Assembly (NCBI GenBank): GCA_023974075.1
Contig: CM043787.1
Span: 37,882,137-37,946,136 of the forward strand
Origin: Chaenocephalus aceratus
Lineage: Eukaryota; Chordata; Actinopteri; Perciformes; Channichthyidae
Direction: 5' to 3'
DNA: 64,000 nt
Shown here: piece after piece, positions 18,242 to 34,135 of the stretch
Numbering within the stretch: position 1 is the stretch's first letter
How the letters are laid out: the number at the start of each line of letters is the position of its first letter
The notes under the pieces: model-generated
Told to the model about the DNA's origin: nothing
Seen by the model: the letters and a program-made list of their open reading frames with translations, nothing else
Databases searched by the model: none
Program-made: the position numbers and the translations under genes

Positions 18242-18660
18242 ATGGCACATTCATGTAGCGCCTGTATGGCTTCTCTTGAGTCCGAGGACGGCCACGACCG
18301 CTGCCCCTCCTGCCTCGGCCGCCTCTGGCGGTCAGTGGGGACGAAATTCGAGCATCTGAGGGAGGTTTCTCACGGTAAACGCCTGCATGAGCTGTAGCTG
18401 CATGCCTTGGGCGCTCAGAGTGGCTAGAATCACTGAGGTGGAACGTCTGGCAGAAGCCAACAGACACCTCTCCTTGTCACATCCTCCTCCAGATCAATTC
18501 GGCCGTTCTTGGCGACTTGAGGGAGCGATGGCTATGTTTGCTCCCCCCAATAGAAGGACTAGAAACAGGCTGTCCTCTAAAGTGGATCGGCTAGCTGCCG
18601 ATAGGGGCATGATGAAGTCGCCTCTTGGCCCTTCGGCTGGGTCTAATTGACAGTCGTCAG
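18242..18660 (+). pseudogene. DIRS gag remnant
   Basis: The ATG at 18242 opens MAHSCSACMASLESEDGHDR followed by CPSCL, a cysteine-rich start typical of fish DIRS gag proteins. Continuity is broken at 18321-18347 by a piece of the element's own terminal sequence, after which frames shift and several stops follow. Only the cysteine-rich head is recognisable. Confidence 0.65.
18321..18347 (+). repeat. Copy of DIRS terminal sequence embedded in gag
   Basis: GCCTCTGGCGGTCAGTGGGG plus ACGAAAT differs by one base from 20293-20319 in the internal complementary region, and is the reverse complement of the element's left end with one mismatch. It sits where gag would otherwise read from SCLG directly into EHLRE. 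Confidence 0.8.
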
Positions 18661-18757
18661 CGATCCGGCAGGGGCCCTAGCTCTAGCCCAAGAGTTGTCA
18701 GTCCTTCTGTCCAATGACGCAATCAAGCCAGTAAGACCCTCTGCTTAGCCCAGGGGG

Positions 18758-19400
18758 TTCTACTCGGCGTACTTTCTCGTGAGCAAGAAAGTCGGCGGAT
18801 TTCGCCCGATCTTGGACCTCAGAGGAATCAACAGATTCCTGAAGGTGCTGCCATTCTATATGCTGACCACTGCATATGCACAGGTGGAGTGGTTCTCAAC
18901 CGTGGACTTGAGGGATGCCTACTTCCACGTGGGCCGGGCAAGATGGTGCCTTATATTCAGTTCCTCCGGCCCTTGGGCAGACTGGCAGCTGCCTCGGCCG
19001 CTGCGCCCTTAGGCCCACTGTCGTTGCACCCCATGCAGATGTGGCTGAACAGCCTTCACTTGGACGCCAAGTGGCACAGGCACAGGGAAGTCAGGCTGTC
19101 GCAGCATTGCCTCCACTCTCTGTCACGCTGGAGGGGCAGGGCCTATCTCCTGGTGGGCGTGCCCATGGGCGCCATCCCATCCCGCCAGGAGACCATCACC
19201 AGAGGTGCATGTCTCTCAGGGTGGGGTGCAGTGCGGCAGGGCAGGACTGTTCAGGGTCAGCGGTCTGCGCGCCAGGTCAATGTGCTAGAACTTCGGGCTG
19301 TGCAGCTTGCACTCACACACTTTCTACCCCGGGGGCAAGAATGTGCGTGTTCCTTGGGACAGCATGTACGTTGTTGCTTAGACAACAGTCCCTTATAGAT
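18758..19400 (+). pseudogene. DIRS reverse transcriptase / RNase H remnant
   Basis: The frame opens FYSAYFLVSKKVGGFRPILD, then MLT and STVDLRDAYFHV, the DIRS-clade RT fingers with the first catalytic Asp. The rest of the palm, including the expected YLDD box, is missing, and the sequence jumps to a connection segment (APLGPLSLHPMQMWL). RNase H-like SGWGAV and NVLELRAVQLAL follow in another frame. A deletion plus frameshifts make it non-functional. Confidence 0.85.
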
Positions 19401-19559
19401 AGTGGACGTTCTCACTCCACTCTGAATTTATGTGGCTGCGATTTCTGCCCGACATGTTCGGGTCGACGGCGCCACGGCGGGGTGCCACAGGTCGGTGTCC
19501 CTCTTTATGAGAGGGGCTTTACGGCAGCGTTCCCCTAGCACCCCGAGGGTTCCGGCTTG

Positions 19560-20250
19560 GGACCTGCCCCTGCTGCCGGATGCCCTATCATCTCCTCCCT
19601 TTGAACCCCTGGCCCAGGTGGGGCTTAGGAGGTTGCCCACGAAGGCAGCATTTCTGCTTGTCATAGCCTCAGGGAAGCGAGTCGGGGAGTTGCATGTCCT
19701 CTCCATAAACAATACATGCCCGCGGTGGGACTCTCAGGCGTTGCCCTTTGGGCAAATGTGGCATTCCTGCCCGGGGTCCTTCCACAAACCCACTTCAATC
19801 AGCCTGCCCAGCTGGCACGCTTTGACATTCAGGAATACGGCACGTCGAAGTTGCTGTGCCCTGGGGGTGCCCAAAGGGCGTATATCAAGGGCTACTGCCT
19901 GTATACGGCAGTAGGAGCAAACTCTTGATTTTGCCATGGCGGCTCTAAAGGAGGTTATGCTCTCTAACCAGTGGCTGCCCCACTGGGTTGTCGATACCAT
20001 CTCACAGGCTTACGGGGCCAGTGGCCGCCCCTGCCACCAGCCTGAGATGCCACTCTACAAGGAGCATCTCAACATATTGGGCTGCCCTGAGGGTGGTGCC
20101 CCTGGAGACTATCTGCGTCGCGGCATCGTGAGCGTCTTCTGGCACATTCTCCAGTTGTCATCAGGTCAATGTCGACACTCCCCATTCTTTGGGCGTGGTC
20201 CTTTTGCCGAGCTCCGCTGCTTCCAGTGGTGAGCAAGGGCTTGGATTCTT
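19560..20250 (+). pseudogene. DIRS tyrosine recombinase remnant
   Basis: PFEPLAQVGLRRLPTKAAFL and ASGKRVGELHVLS match the region of DIRS recombinases that holds the first catalytic Arg. Later fragments in shifted frames match the C-terminal half (VDTISQAYGASGRP, then a TFSSCHQVNV-like box). There the position I expect for the nucleophilic Tyr reads His (CAT), judging from family memory. Frameshifts and this change indicate an inactive enzyme. Confidence 0.75.
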
Positions 20251-20273
20251 CATGACATTGTTGGTAGAAGTCA

Positions 20274-20374
20274 TCCAGTGCTTAAAGCAACGCCTCTGGC
20301 GGTCAGTAGGGACGAAATAGAACGATAGTTACGGCTGTAACTACGGTCCTATGAGTCCCGGATGACCGCCAGAG
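20274..20374 (+). other. DIRS internal complementary region (circular-junction template)
   Basis: 20274-20323 is the reverse complement of the left end 15511-15560, with one mismatch. 20324-20374 is the reverse complement of the right end near 20499-20549, also with one mismatch. The two join at ATAGAAC|GATAGTT, as they would in a circular intermediate. Known DIRS1 elements use such a region to template the outer termini. Confidence 0.92.
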
Positions 20375-20411
20375 TTCCCTGTCACTCAGAATTATTGTGT
20401 GCTCGCGAGAA

Positions 20412-20527
20412 GTCACGTGGGTCACAGGTGACTTTGTTGTTATTGGTACTCGAGCTGCGCATGCACGCGATGGATATATCCAGTGCTTAAAGCACCGCCT
20501 CTGGCGGTCATCCGGGACTCATAGAAC
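20412..20527 (+). repeat. DIRS right inverted terminal repeat
   Basis: Inverted partner of 15511-15627, beginning GTCACGTGGGTCACAGGTGA. A 25-bp extension (20528-20552) unique to this end carries the TAGTTAC-N4-GTAACTA palindrome and ends GTT. Confidence 0.92.
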
Positions 20528-20552
20528 CGTAGTTACAGCCGTAACTATCGTT

Positions 20553-22253
20553 TGTACTGTATTGAATGTGTGGCCCCTCTACATCACTGCATGAAAATCA
20601 TTGTGCTGTACAGGGAGAGGGAATAACTGCAAAGAAATTCTTAAGTTTCATCTAATTTAATAAAGTTATTTTTTAGAAGTAATTTGAAGTAAAAAAGTCT
20701 GATATTGTTGTGTGCCCTTCATTGAGCATGACATGTCATTCTTGCAATGAGTCTTTGGACCTCCCATTACTTTTTGATTGCTACGTTAGCATCCGGCGCA
20801 TACTCATTAACTTTTGTGATCTCTAGTCATTTCTCTGTGTACTTTCCCTCTGCTCCTTATTTTCTGATAAGGAATCAATTTATTACAGTAAATACTATGT
20901 CAAATGCCTTGTCAAGAACACAATCACAATTCTTAAAACGGCAAATGCCATGTTCTGCTCTCCGATCTTGGCGGATGCATTTTGAAATACAGAGACAATG
21001 ACATAGTGGGAGAGGTGTAAAGCTATCTAAGCTAGGCATGTTGTAAAGTAAAGTAAAGCTTTTAAAGTTTTGAGGTATACGTTAAAAGGAACATTTAAGA
21101 AGTTTATGTTGGTGTAATGCCATTTCTGAAAGTCAGGACAAACCCTGCTAATACAATCTTACCACATACAGGCTCAGCCAATGCTCTAGGCCTTAATACT
21201 GATAATACACTCTAACCACATACTGGCTTAACCATGCCCTCAGGCCTAATACCGCTAAGAGACATTGTGAATAGAAACAGTTATATACGATGCTAATAGG
21301 ACTGTTAAACAGCTCACACAGCTGCTGCTATCTGACACTGTAGTGGGCACATGTGCCCAATAGAGGATTTATGAGGAATTCTGAGCCTTGGGAACATCTG
21401 TAATGCTCTCGGTGTTATGGACACAGAGAGCACAACTTTGCACATCAAAGGTTATGACATGTGAACACTTTAATGCATTACTCATACATACATTGTGACA
21501 GCAGATTGTCACGATTCTCAACACAGATCCTTAAAACATGTTTGCAGCACACTGAGGAAACAGGTATTGCAGGTATACATAATCAGTCAATTTGATATTT
21601 TTTTACAACAAAACAAAGGCTAATAGACGAGGCATTTGTGTGTAAATACAAGTCCTTATAGCTGCAGTCTATTTAATCTATCAGGGAATTCTTCATTTTG
21701 TTCCATAGCTCTTTATTTGACTTAGTGTTGCCACATGTTACAACCAATACAAGTGTATAAAACCAAGGTTAACTTTCACTAGAACAATAATATACACTGT
21801 AGTGGTTTGTTATAGGGTTAACAGAGGCCAATTGATCCCATTGTGTTTCCCAAGTATTCATTCAGCCGTGGATGGCCGCTGCAGTAGGAGCACCATCAGC
21901 TCTAATAGAGAACATGAGTAATAGACCCCTGCAGGGATGTTACAGCTCCTTACAGCAATGTTTAACACATCTAACAGCTAGGGCACACCTTGCTAACACA
22001 ATTTAACTTCATACTGGGAAAACCAAGGATTTAAAGCCCCTCCTGTCATTCAAGTTTTAACCAAGCATTTTTCTGGCTCACCTCAACATCTCATAAATTA
22101 AGGCCTACACATTCCCTGACAATATAATTGGACCAGGTATGCATAGTTGGTAGAAAAGCTTGCAAAACGAATGGGCTTTGACCGCTCCATTGGGAAAGGG
22201 CTGGCTCCACAATGCACCATGTAAATTACTTCTGATAACACACTACACAGATA
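20553..22253. other. csmd1 intron between DIRS and Tc1 elements
   Basis: AT-rich intron. Near 21165-21260 a ~55-bp stretch (CACATACAGGCTCAGCC...) is present twice in tandem with divergence. No transposon termini, exons or RNA genes recognised. Confidence 0.6.
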
Positions 22254-22463
22254 CAGTGGGGCAAGAAAGTATTTAGTCAGCCACCAATTGTGCAAGTTCT
22301 CCACTTAAAAAGATGAGAGGCCTGCAATTTTTCATCCTAGGTATACCTCAACTATGAGAGACAAAATAAGGGGAAAACAAATCCAGAAATCACATTGTCT
22401 GATTTTTAAAGAATGTATTTGCAAATTATGGTGAAAAATAAGTATTTGGTCAATAACAAAAGT

Positions 22464-24237
22464 TCATCTCAATACTTTGTTATATACCCTTTGTTGGCAA
22501 TGACAGAGGTCAAACGTTTTCTGTAAGTCTTCACAAGGTTTTCACACACTGTTCAGCACAGCAGTGATGTTTTGGGGCTGTCGCTGGGCAACACAGACTT
22601 TCAACTCCCTCCAAAGATTTTCTATGGGGTGAGATCTGGAGACTGGCTAGGCCACTCCAGGACCTTGAATGCTTCTTACGAAGCCACTCCTTCGTTGCCC
22701 GGGCGGTGTGTTTGAGATCATTGTCATGCTGAAAAGACCCAGCCACGTTTCATCTTCAATGCCCTTGCTGATGGAAGGAGGTTGTCACTCAAAAATCTCA
22801 CGATACATGGCCCATTCATTCTTTGCTTTACACGGATCAGTTGTCCTGGTCCCTTTGCAGAAAAAACAGCCCCAAAGCATGATGTTTTCACCCCCCATGT
22901 TTCACAGTATGTATGGTGTTCTTTGGATGCAACTCAGCATTCTTTCTCCTCCAAACACGTCTAGTGAGTTTTTACCAAAAAGTTCTATTTAGTTTCATCT
23001 GACCATATGACATTCTCCCAATCCTCTTCTGGATCATCTAAATGCTCTCTAGCAAACTTCAGACGGGCCTGGACCAGGGTTTCCGTTAGCGGTAAATTAC
23101 CGGTTTTTAGCTGGTAACATTTATTAAAAACCGGTAAATTCAAAACCTGCCGGTCAAAATGTCTGGTAATAATTAGGGATGCTCCGATCGATCGGCCGCC
23201 GGTCATTATCGGCCGATATTCACTCTTAATAGTTTGATCGGTGCTCTCTATAAAGGCCGATCAGGAGAGCTGGATCTGATCGATATGGACATAAACGCGA
23301 GTGAAGTATAACCGGACGCGAGAGAGAGATCAGATCAGCTGCTGAGTCTGACCGAGACACGCAGCTCTGCATAATCACCTGAAGCCCCGCCCTCTGTTTA
23401 ACGAGCTGCAGGAGCTGCTTGAGAAACTGACGGGCTGTCAGGAGAGAGAGGAGGGAGAGGGGAAAAGAGAGGATCCGTTTCTCCCCGTGTTATTATTCAA
23501 ATGTAATGTAAACTTTTGAATAATGTACGTTATCTACTACAAGTAGTTTGTTTGAATGTAATAATTATGTTGTTTGTTGTTTGTGGAATAATTTATTGAA
23601 AAATGAATCTGAATGTTTTCGATCTGTTACGATTATAAACTGAAGCAATATAAAAATGAGCCCCGTGAACTGAGTTTTAAACTGAAGCATATCTGCTCAT
23701 AGTCCGGTAATTACCTGCCAACGGAAACTCTGCTACACAACTCTTATTATTATTATTGAAATATGACCGGTAAGTTTCAAATTTGTCCGGTAAAATAAAT
23801 TCTGCCCGGACATTTGACCTGCGAGAAAAAAATCCTAGCGGAAACCCTGGCCTGGACATGTACTGGCTTAAGTAGGGGGACAAGTCTGGCACTGCAGGAT
23901 TTGAGTCCCTGGCGCGTAGTGTGTTACTGATGGTAGCCTTCGTTACTTTGGTCCCAGCTCTCTGCAGGTCATTGACTAGGTCCCCCGTGTGGTTCTGGGA
24001 TTTTTGCTCACCGTTCTTGTGATCATTTTGACCCCACGGGGTGAGATCTTGCGTGGAGCCCCAGTTCGAGGGAGATTATCAGTGGTCTTGTATGTCTTCC
24101 ATTTTCTAATAATTGCTCCCACAGTTGATTTTCTTCACACCAAGCTGCTTACCTATTGCAGATTCAGTCTTCCCAGCCTGGTGCAGGTCTACCATTTTGT
24201 TTCTGGTGTCCTTTGACAGCTCTTTGGTCTTGGCCAT
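22464..24237 (-). pseudogene. Tc1 transposase, broken
   Basis: Read on the minus strand from ATG at 24237: [19 protein letters not shown], the paired-type N-terminal DNA-binding region. It continues to RRKFAREHLDD-type sequence and WENVIWSDETK with the first catalytic Asp of DDE, and later the [17 protein letters not shown] box carrying the second. Stops, frameshifts and the MITE at 23075-23849 disrupt it. Not functional. Confidence 0.9.
23075..23849. mobile_element. hAT-type MITE (TIR CAGGGTTTCCG) nested in Tc1
   Basis: A 775-bp element with termini CAGGGTTTCCG / CGGAAACCCTG and an exact 8-bp duplication GCCTGGAC (23067-23074, 23850-23857). Subterminal TACCGG / CCGGTAA motifs recur at both ends. 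The middle (about 23174-23640) looks like a different, captured or nested sequence starting AGGGATGCTCCGATCGATCG and rich in GATC/GGCCGA. Confidence 0.93.
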
Positions 24238-24839
24238 AGTGGAGTTTGGAGTGTGACTGTTTGAGGTTGTGGACAGGTGTCTTTTATACTGATAACAAGT
24301 TCAAACAGGTGCCATTAATACAGTTAATGAGTGGAGGACAGAGGAGGCTCTTAAAGACGAAGTTACAGGTCTGTGGAGCCAGAAATCTTGTTTGTTTGTA
24401 GGGGACCAAATACTTATTTTACCGAGGAATTTACCAATTCATTCATTACAAATCCTACAATGTGATTTCCTGGATTCTTTCCCCCCATTCTGTCTCTCAT
24501 ATTTGAAGTGTACCTAGGATGAACATTACAGGCCTCTCTCATCTTTTTAAGTGGGAGAACTTGCACAATTGGTGGCTGACTAAATACTTTTTTGCCCCAC
24601 TGTATATACTGCATAGATGGGAAATTCCCAGTCAAGTATTTGATTCTTTGTCAAATGCAGTAGGGGACAATCACTAAGTGTGTGTGATAGTGTATGCTTC
24701 TGCAAAGGCAAGGCATGCTTTAGTGCATGATACAAACATTCATTTGTATGTGCTTCTATGTTTCCACTGTTCATCTCTGTCCTCTGCTGTGTTCAGTGTG
24801 GCTGCTGTGTGCTGCCATCAGTGTGTGAGTTTGACCGAA

Positions 24840-25011
<172 letters not shown>

Positions 25012-25322
25012 ACACAGGAGACAGGCCACAGCAGGGTGTGTGGTGGAGGTTTGGGTGTGTTTATTCACGCTGTAGAAAGTAACTACCTTGAAACAATCTG
25101 AATATAACATTGTATTCCTCTGATTTACTTCTTGTTCTCCACTAAGGCTGCTTCTCCTCTCTATTCACACGTTCTCTATCTTCTCTGGCTTGTTGCCCCA
25201 GGGAAGACAGGCTAACTTTAAATGCTGTGTGTTTACAAAAAGCAATGGAAAATTCAACAAAAGATCCCTTAAAAATTATAATAATTTATATAAATATAAT
25301 AGCAATATTACGGAGCCCCCTA

Positions 25323-27262
<1,940 letters not shown>

Positions 27263-27274
27263 CTAAAACATTAA

Positions 27275-27760
27275 AGGTCCCCTATTATACTGTTTTTCAT
27301 TACTTTATTATAGGTCTCAGATATATACAAAACATGTCTCTGAAGTGTTTGGCTCCAAATACCAAACGGATCATTGCAGCATCCCATAATCCCCTCTGTT
27401 TCAGCCCTGTTTCAAAAGTACTGATTCTCTGTCAGTTACTTTAGATGAAAATAAGGAGCCACTCCCCTCTGAGATATTTGGTTAAAAAGAACACTATGGT
27501 GCTCTCGGAGGAGATTCAGGTGATAAGGTGTGGGGGTGTTACCTTGGTTGGTGATTGGCTAATGGTTACACAAGCCAAAACATCGTTATGACATCATAAA
27601 GTGGCCAAAATCTTATCAGCTCGTTTTCAGATAGGTTTTTATATAAATGGATCAGGACAAAAAGAGAGAGAATCTTTTTCCTGAAACTTTCAGAGTCTCT
27701 TTACACAGAGGGGACACAGGTTTATGTAAAGATATGAACAAGTGGATTTATAGGTGACCT
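27275..27760. mobile_element. TTAA-flanked MITE (AGGTCCCCTA ends)
   Basis: A 486-bp element bounded by TTAA (27271-27274, 27761-27764) with short inverted ends AGGTCCCCTA / TAGGTGACCT. A TTAA target suggests a Kolobok- or piggyBac-type source. The family is recalled as very common in fish introns. No coding capacity. It lies 56 bp upstream of the sushi6 acceptor in transcript terms. Confidence 0.8.
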
Positions 27761-27764
27761 TTAA

Positions 27765-28409
<645 letters not shown>

Positions 28410-28578
28410 CTAGAAATCAAAGGAAGAATTGGATGGATGGATACAGAGTAAGTCACGGACTCATTAATGGCATCAGATTGAAAAAGAACCCAGAAACACA
28501 GCAATCTTGAACATTTGACCTTATTTTCCATGCAAATAGAATGGGCGTTTCCATTATTTCTGTGTATGTGAGTGCTTA

Positions 28579-30580
<2,002 letters not shown>

Positions 30581-30589
30581 TTTAAAACC

Positions 30590-31440
30590 AGTTAGCCCAT
30601 GCCCCCGGTACCGGGGGCAAAACGCAATATCTTGCAAGAAACAGCATCTGAGGGCTTCTTAACACTTAACAAACTATGAATGTGTCAGCTATCAGACAAT
30701 ATTAACCATTTGTAGCTAAACAAAACACAAGGGTAATAACAAGCCTCTGAATTAGCCCTGAGCGGAAAAAAATTTACGCACTTAGCACAGAACTCACGTT
30801 AAAATACTTTATTACTTTATCGGATCTGCACAAACAATATATAAGCTAGCAAGCTAAGATTCCACAGATTCTAGAAGTATTAGTATCATCACTGTGCGAT
30901 CAAAACTTGCGGCAATGGAAACAAACCCAGACAACACACACCGTAGCTTTAAGGGACCAAGCCAGAAAATAAGTCTTACCGTTGCTGTTTCTGATCAAAA
31001 GTTGTATCAATGGCATTCAAACGCATAAGACGCTGCTGAAGGTTAATCCATAGGTTAATCCATAGGTTTAATCCAATGTGTCTGTGTCACTTTGAAATGA
31101 TTACTGATAATCCATCTTCATATTTATGTCAAGAACGGAGTTTTCATATATAGCTGCTATGATAGCTACCAGAGTGTATGACAGCTTCCGGTTTTGGGCA
31201 GTCTGGCTGTGCATCACTCCTTCACCAATGGGTAATGTTAAGATGGATTTTAGGAACTTCCCCTTGATTCTATTGACTCCAATGGTTAAAAAGTGGTGTC
31301 AATCATCAAAATCGACCGAGGGGGGCGCCAGAGATATGGAAAGTCCACCCAAATGACCCCAGAAGTGTTTTTTTTTTCTAAATCTCTCTAAAAAGGTCAA
31401 ATGTCACTTGTTTTGCATCAATCTTGATACAGGGTACTTA
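30590..31440. repeat. Interspersed repeat, copy 1 (shared with 57065-57410)
   Basis: From about 31048 onward it shares long stretches with 57065-57410, including GGTTAATCCATAGGTTAATC, CACTTTGAAATGATTACTGA, a shared AATCATC...CGACCGAGGGGG segment and AATGACCCCAGAAGTG. The left part has a perfect 20-bp palindrome at 30600-30619. The outer limits are estimates and the family is not recognised. Confidence 0.65.
30600..30619. repeat. Perfect 20-bp palindrome
   Basis: TGCCCCCGGTACCGGGGGCA equals its own reverse complement and stands out as GC-rich in AT-rich surroundings. Function unknown. Confidence 0.95.
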
Positions 31441-32214
31441 TTATATGTTATAGTTTGGATTCCTAAAGCTTTTAGTCTGCTATCCCATCATTCAAGGGTG
31501 GTTTTCACTATAAGTAATGTGGTTCTTTTGGACGGACACTATAATTTACCTTTTTTTACTATGTTCAATCTGAATTTATTTTAAAATAAAATAAATCTAT
31601 ATTTATTCTGACTTTTCTACATCCAACTCACAGGTTTATCATTGCTTTGAGAAAAAGGATTATTAATTTACCCCTTTTAGCAGTGAAGTTATGGTCTTTT
31701 GTTCTGGGAATGTCATTTTCGAGCCTGAGACCTGAAAAACAGGCTTGGGCTTAAGTGGTTACAAGTTGTTGTCTTTGCATCAGCTTCAGGATTTCAAATG
31801 TCACTGTGCTCCTTCAATATTCTCCCTGGCACATAAAGAAATAGCAGACAGTGTTCTGTATTCTGTGTTTGGAGATTTAGCTGACCTGCAGGAATAAGAC
31901 GAGTGGTTTGGCACTGAAAGGGAATGGTCTCTGCACGCCTGCAGGAGGACTACTTGTCATTTTGTTTTTCTTTTGGACACAATATTGAGAGAATAATTAA
32001 TTTTGGTGGCTTTGTAATGCAGTCGGTATGGCAGAAAATCTTGTCTGTTCCTATTAAAATGTTAACTGTGCCTTTGAGACTGTACTGTAAATAAGATTAC
32101 TGTTGTTAATGTGACTATGTGTGTGTATGAATTGCTTTGAGTATGGCTTAGGGAGTTTTTAAAGATGATTTTCATTGTGCTATAAATTAATGTGAGATGT
32201 CTTAGTCTTTCTCA

Positions 32215-32301
32215 GTGGACAAGCGTGGGTTCGCTCTGGCTTCCTCCCAGAGCTCCAAAAGATGCAAATCAGTTGAGCTGGACATACAATTGCCAATAGG
32301 T
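32215..32301 (+). repeat. Fish interspersed repeat, first half
   Basis: GACAAGCGTGGGTTCGCTCT, then GGCTTCCTCCCAGAG and CCAAAAGATGCAAATCAG, resembles a repeat consensus common in fish introns. The copy stops at ATTGCCAATAGGT. The continuation of the same consensus appears at 33547. Confidence 0.6.
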
Positions 32302-33546
32302 AGGAAAAGAGTTTACTTACAGAACAATATGGTTAATTATCTTTACAATAAAAAAGAATAGTCATAAAAATATTTGACACTTCTTTCCAGTCCCAGGAAG
32401 ATTCTCAGAAAGCAAACCACGACATTTTATATTTCTAGTTAAGGCTTACACTCACTTTAGAAAAGTGCTATCTGAAATAGTGCTGTCACTGTGATGGCAT
32501 GCTTGGCAGAAAATTGGAATGTCACAGTGGCCGTTTAAAACTGCTTATAATGTGAGATTGAGTGCCTTAGTATGAACTCACTCCCAAGTTGAGACATCCT
32601 GACTTTGGCTATCAAATTGGATTATTTTCGATCGGCAGAATGAATCAGACGCTGTGTATTCATCTCCCATGATAGCTTAAGCTGTGTGCAGAAGCTGAAT
32701 GGGAAGCCTGCAGTGGTCAGTGAGCATCTGTTTCAGCAATGCCTGTTGACCCGCATCATTTATCTGAGGCTCGGTGTCCAACTTGGGCTATTATGGTAAA
32801 GCGTACTCTGGAGTGGGGACATATTATGGCTGCCAATCACACAGAGAAAAAGGAGAAAACTGGGAAATAAGGTACTAATAATAACACAGACTCCTCCTCA
32901 CACTCCAATATTACTAAGTTCGAAAATTAAGTTAGAAATACAACCTTCAAGCTTTATATTCATTTTGTTTGGACCCAATGTTCCTATTTAATCATGTAAA
33001 GGTTTGTCTTGTGATATCTTAGTCTAATAACAAACCACTGTGTGAAACTTCACTATCCCAGTTTCATCTCTAACACAACAAACACGGAGTTGGCGGCTCG
33101 CTGAAGGGAGTTGAGCATAATCATTTACTGTGGACAATGCTACTGTGTTGAACCCGAGGCTTGGTTGCGGTGTGAGAGTGACGCAGCTGCAGCACTGGAA
33201 ACTCTTCCCAAAATTATGCCTGCTTATTTCCTAATGTACTTTGTTTTGGAGCTGCAGTTCAGTGTGACAGGTGGTGACTCAGAGTTTAAAGGGACAGCTT
33301 TGAGTAATTTTAATACCGTCCATAACTAATTCAAAACAAGTCAAGGCAATATACTTGAAAGCATTTTCAAGTGTGATGAAGATTATTTATTTGCTAAAAT
33401 TGTACCATTTATTTTGAGTAGTTTCTTAATACATGGTCCAATTTTTTATTTTTCAAAAAAAGAGAATGGTACAACGTGGTCCAAGGTTACAGCAGAGGTT
33501 GTTGAGTGTTCATGCTTTTCCCTCTGAGTGCATGGCTTTCCTTCAG

Positions 33547-33635
33547 ATTGCCTGTAGGTGTGAATGTGAATGATTGTCTGTCTACGTGTGGTAGCCCTGT
33601 GTTAGCCTGGAGACCTGTCCAGTGACTCACGATCA
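33547..33635 (+). repeat. Fish interspersed repeat, second half
   Basis: Begins ATTGCCTGTAGGTGTGAATG and continues TTGTCTGTCTACGTGTGG and GGAGACCTGTCCAG, the downstream part of the consensus whose upstream part ends at 32301. The first 13 bases match the last 13 of the first half at 11 positions. Confidence 0.6.
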
Positions 33636-34135
33636 ACTATCATAGTCTCCATCCCCAGAGATCGCATCAATCAAATATTTGTCATAGTTGACTGAATTAG
33701 AGCACCATTTTGACGGATTAGTACACTAAAGATGAATTCCATGCTTGCTTATACTAATAACACACTTATACAAGTAAAAATAAAATAATTATAAAAAAAA
33801 GTGACTCAAAATTACCACAACAATCAGCTATTCTTTCTTGGCTACAGTGTCTAGATGGAGAAATACAAATAAATCATCTCTAATGCTTCCATAATCAATC
33901 AGATCCCTTGTTTTCTTCTCCAAGATTAAATTCAGATCAACTTGTTTTGCTAATCGGAGGAGTTAGTGTAAGCCCCTTTACAACAAATGGAACGTTTTAT
34001 AAAATATTTTCAATGACTTTAAGGTTAGGTTTAGACCTTTACTGTTAAATGTGTTTAAAACATTTCAAACTGGATGTGACATGTTGTCCACAGAGTGACT
34101 GTGTTTCTTACATAATCACATCATTCTTGCTCTTA

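Larger units (their letters stand above)
15511..20552 (+). mobile_element. DIRS-like (tyrosine-recombinase) retrotransposon, defective
   Basis: This 5.0-kb element has inverted termini (15511-15627 against 20412-20527) and an internal complementary region just inside the right end. One half of that region matches the left terminus and the other half the right terminus. This is the diagnostic layout of DIRS1-group elements, which replicate through a circle. Both ends carry GTT at the junction and there is no target duplication, as expected of recombinase-mediated insertion. Within it lie, in order, a repeat-filled leader, a gag remnant, a DIRS-type RT/RNase H remnant and a tyrosine recombinase remnant. 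It is antisense to csmd1. Confidence 0.9.
22254..24602 (-). mobile_element. Tc1/mariner transposon, complete ends, split by a MITE
   Basis: Termini are CAGTGGGGCAAGAAAGTATT and the inverted counterpart ending TTTTGCCCCACTG, flanked by TA (22252-22253, 24603-24604). Each long terminal repeat has a GTGCAAGTTCTCC / GGGAGAACTTGCAC block. Without the inserted 775-bp MITE the element is about 1.57 kb, the normal Tc1 size. It lies in the csmd1 sense orientation. Confidence 0.93.
31441..34135. other. csmd1 intron with one split interspersed repeat
   Basis: Besides the two repeat halves at 32215-32301 and 33547-33635, no features are recognised. Other open frames are short and lack family signals. 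Confidence 0.55.
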
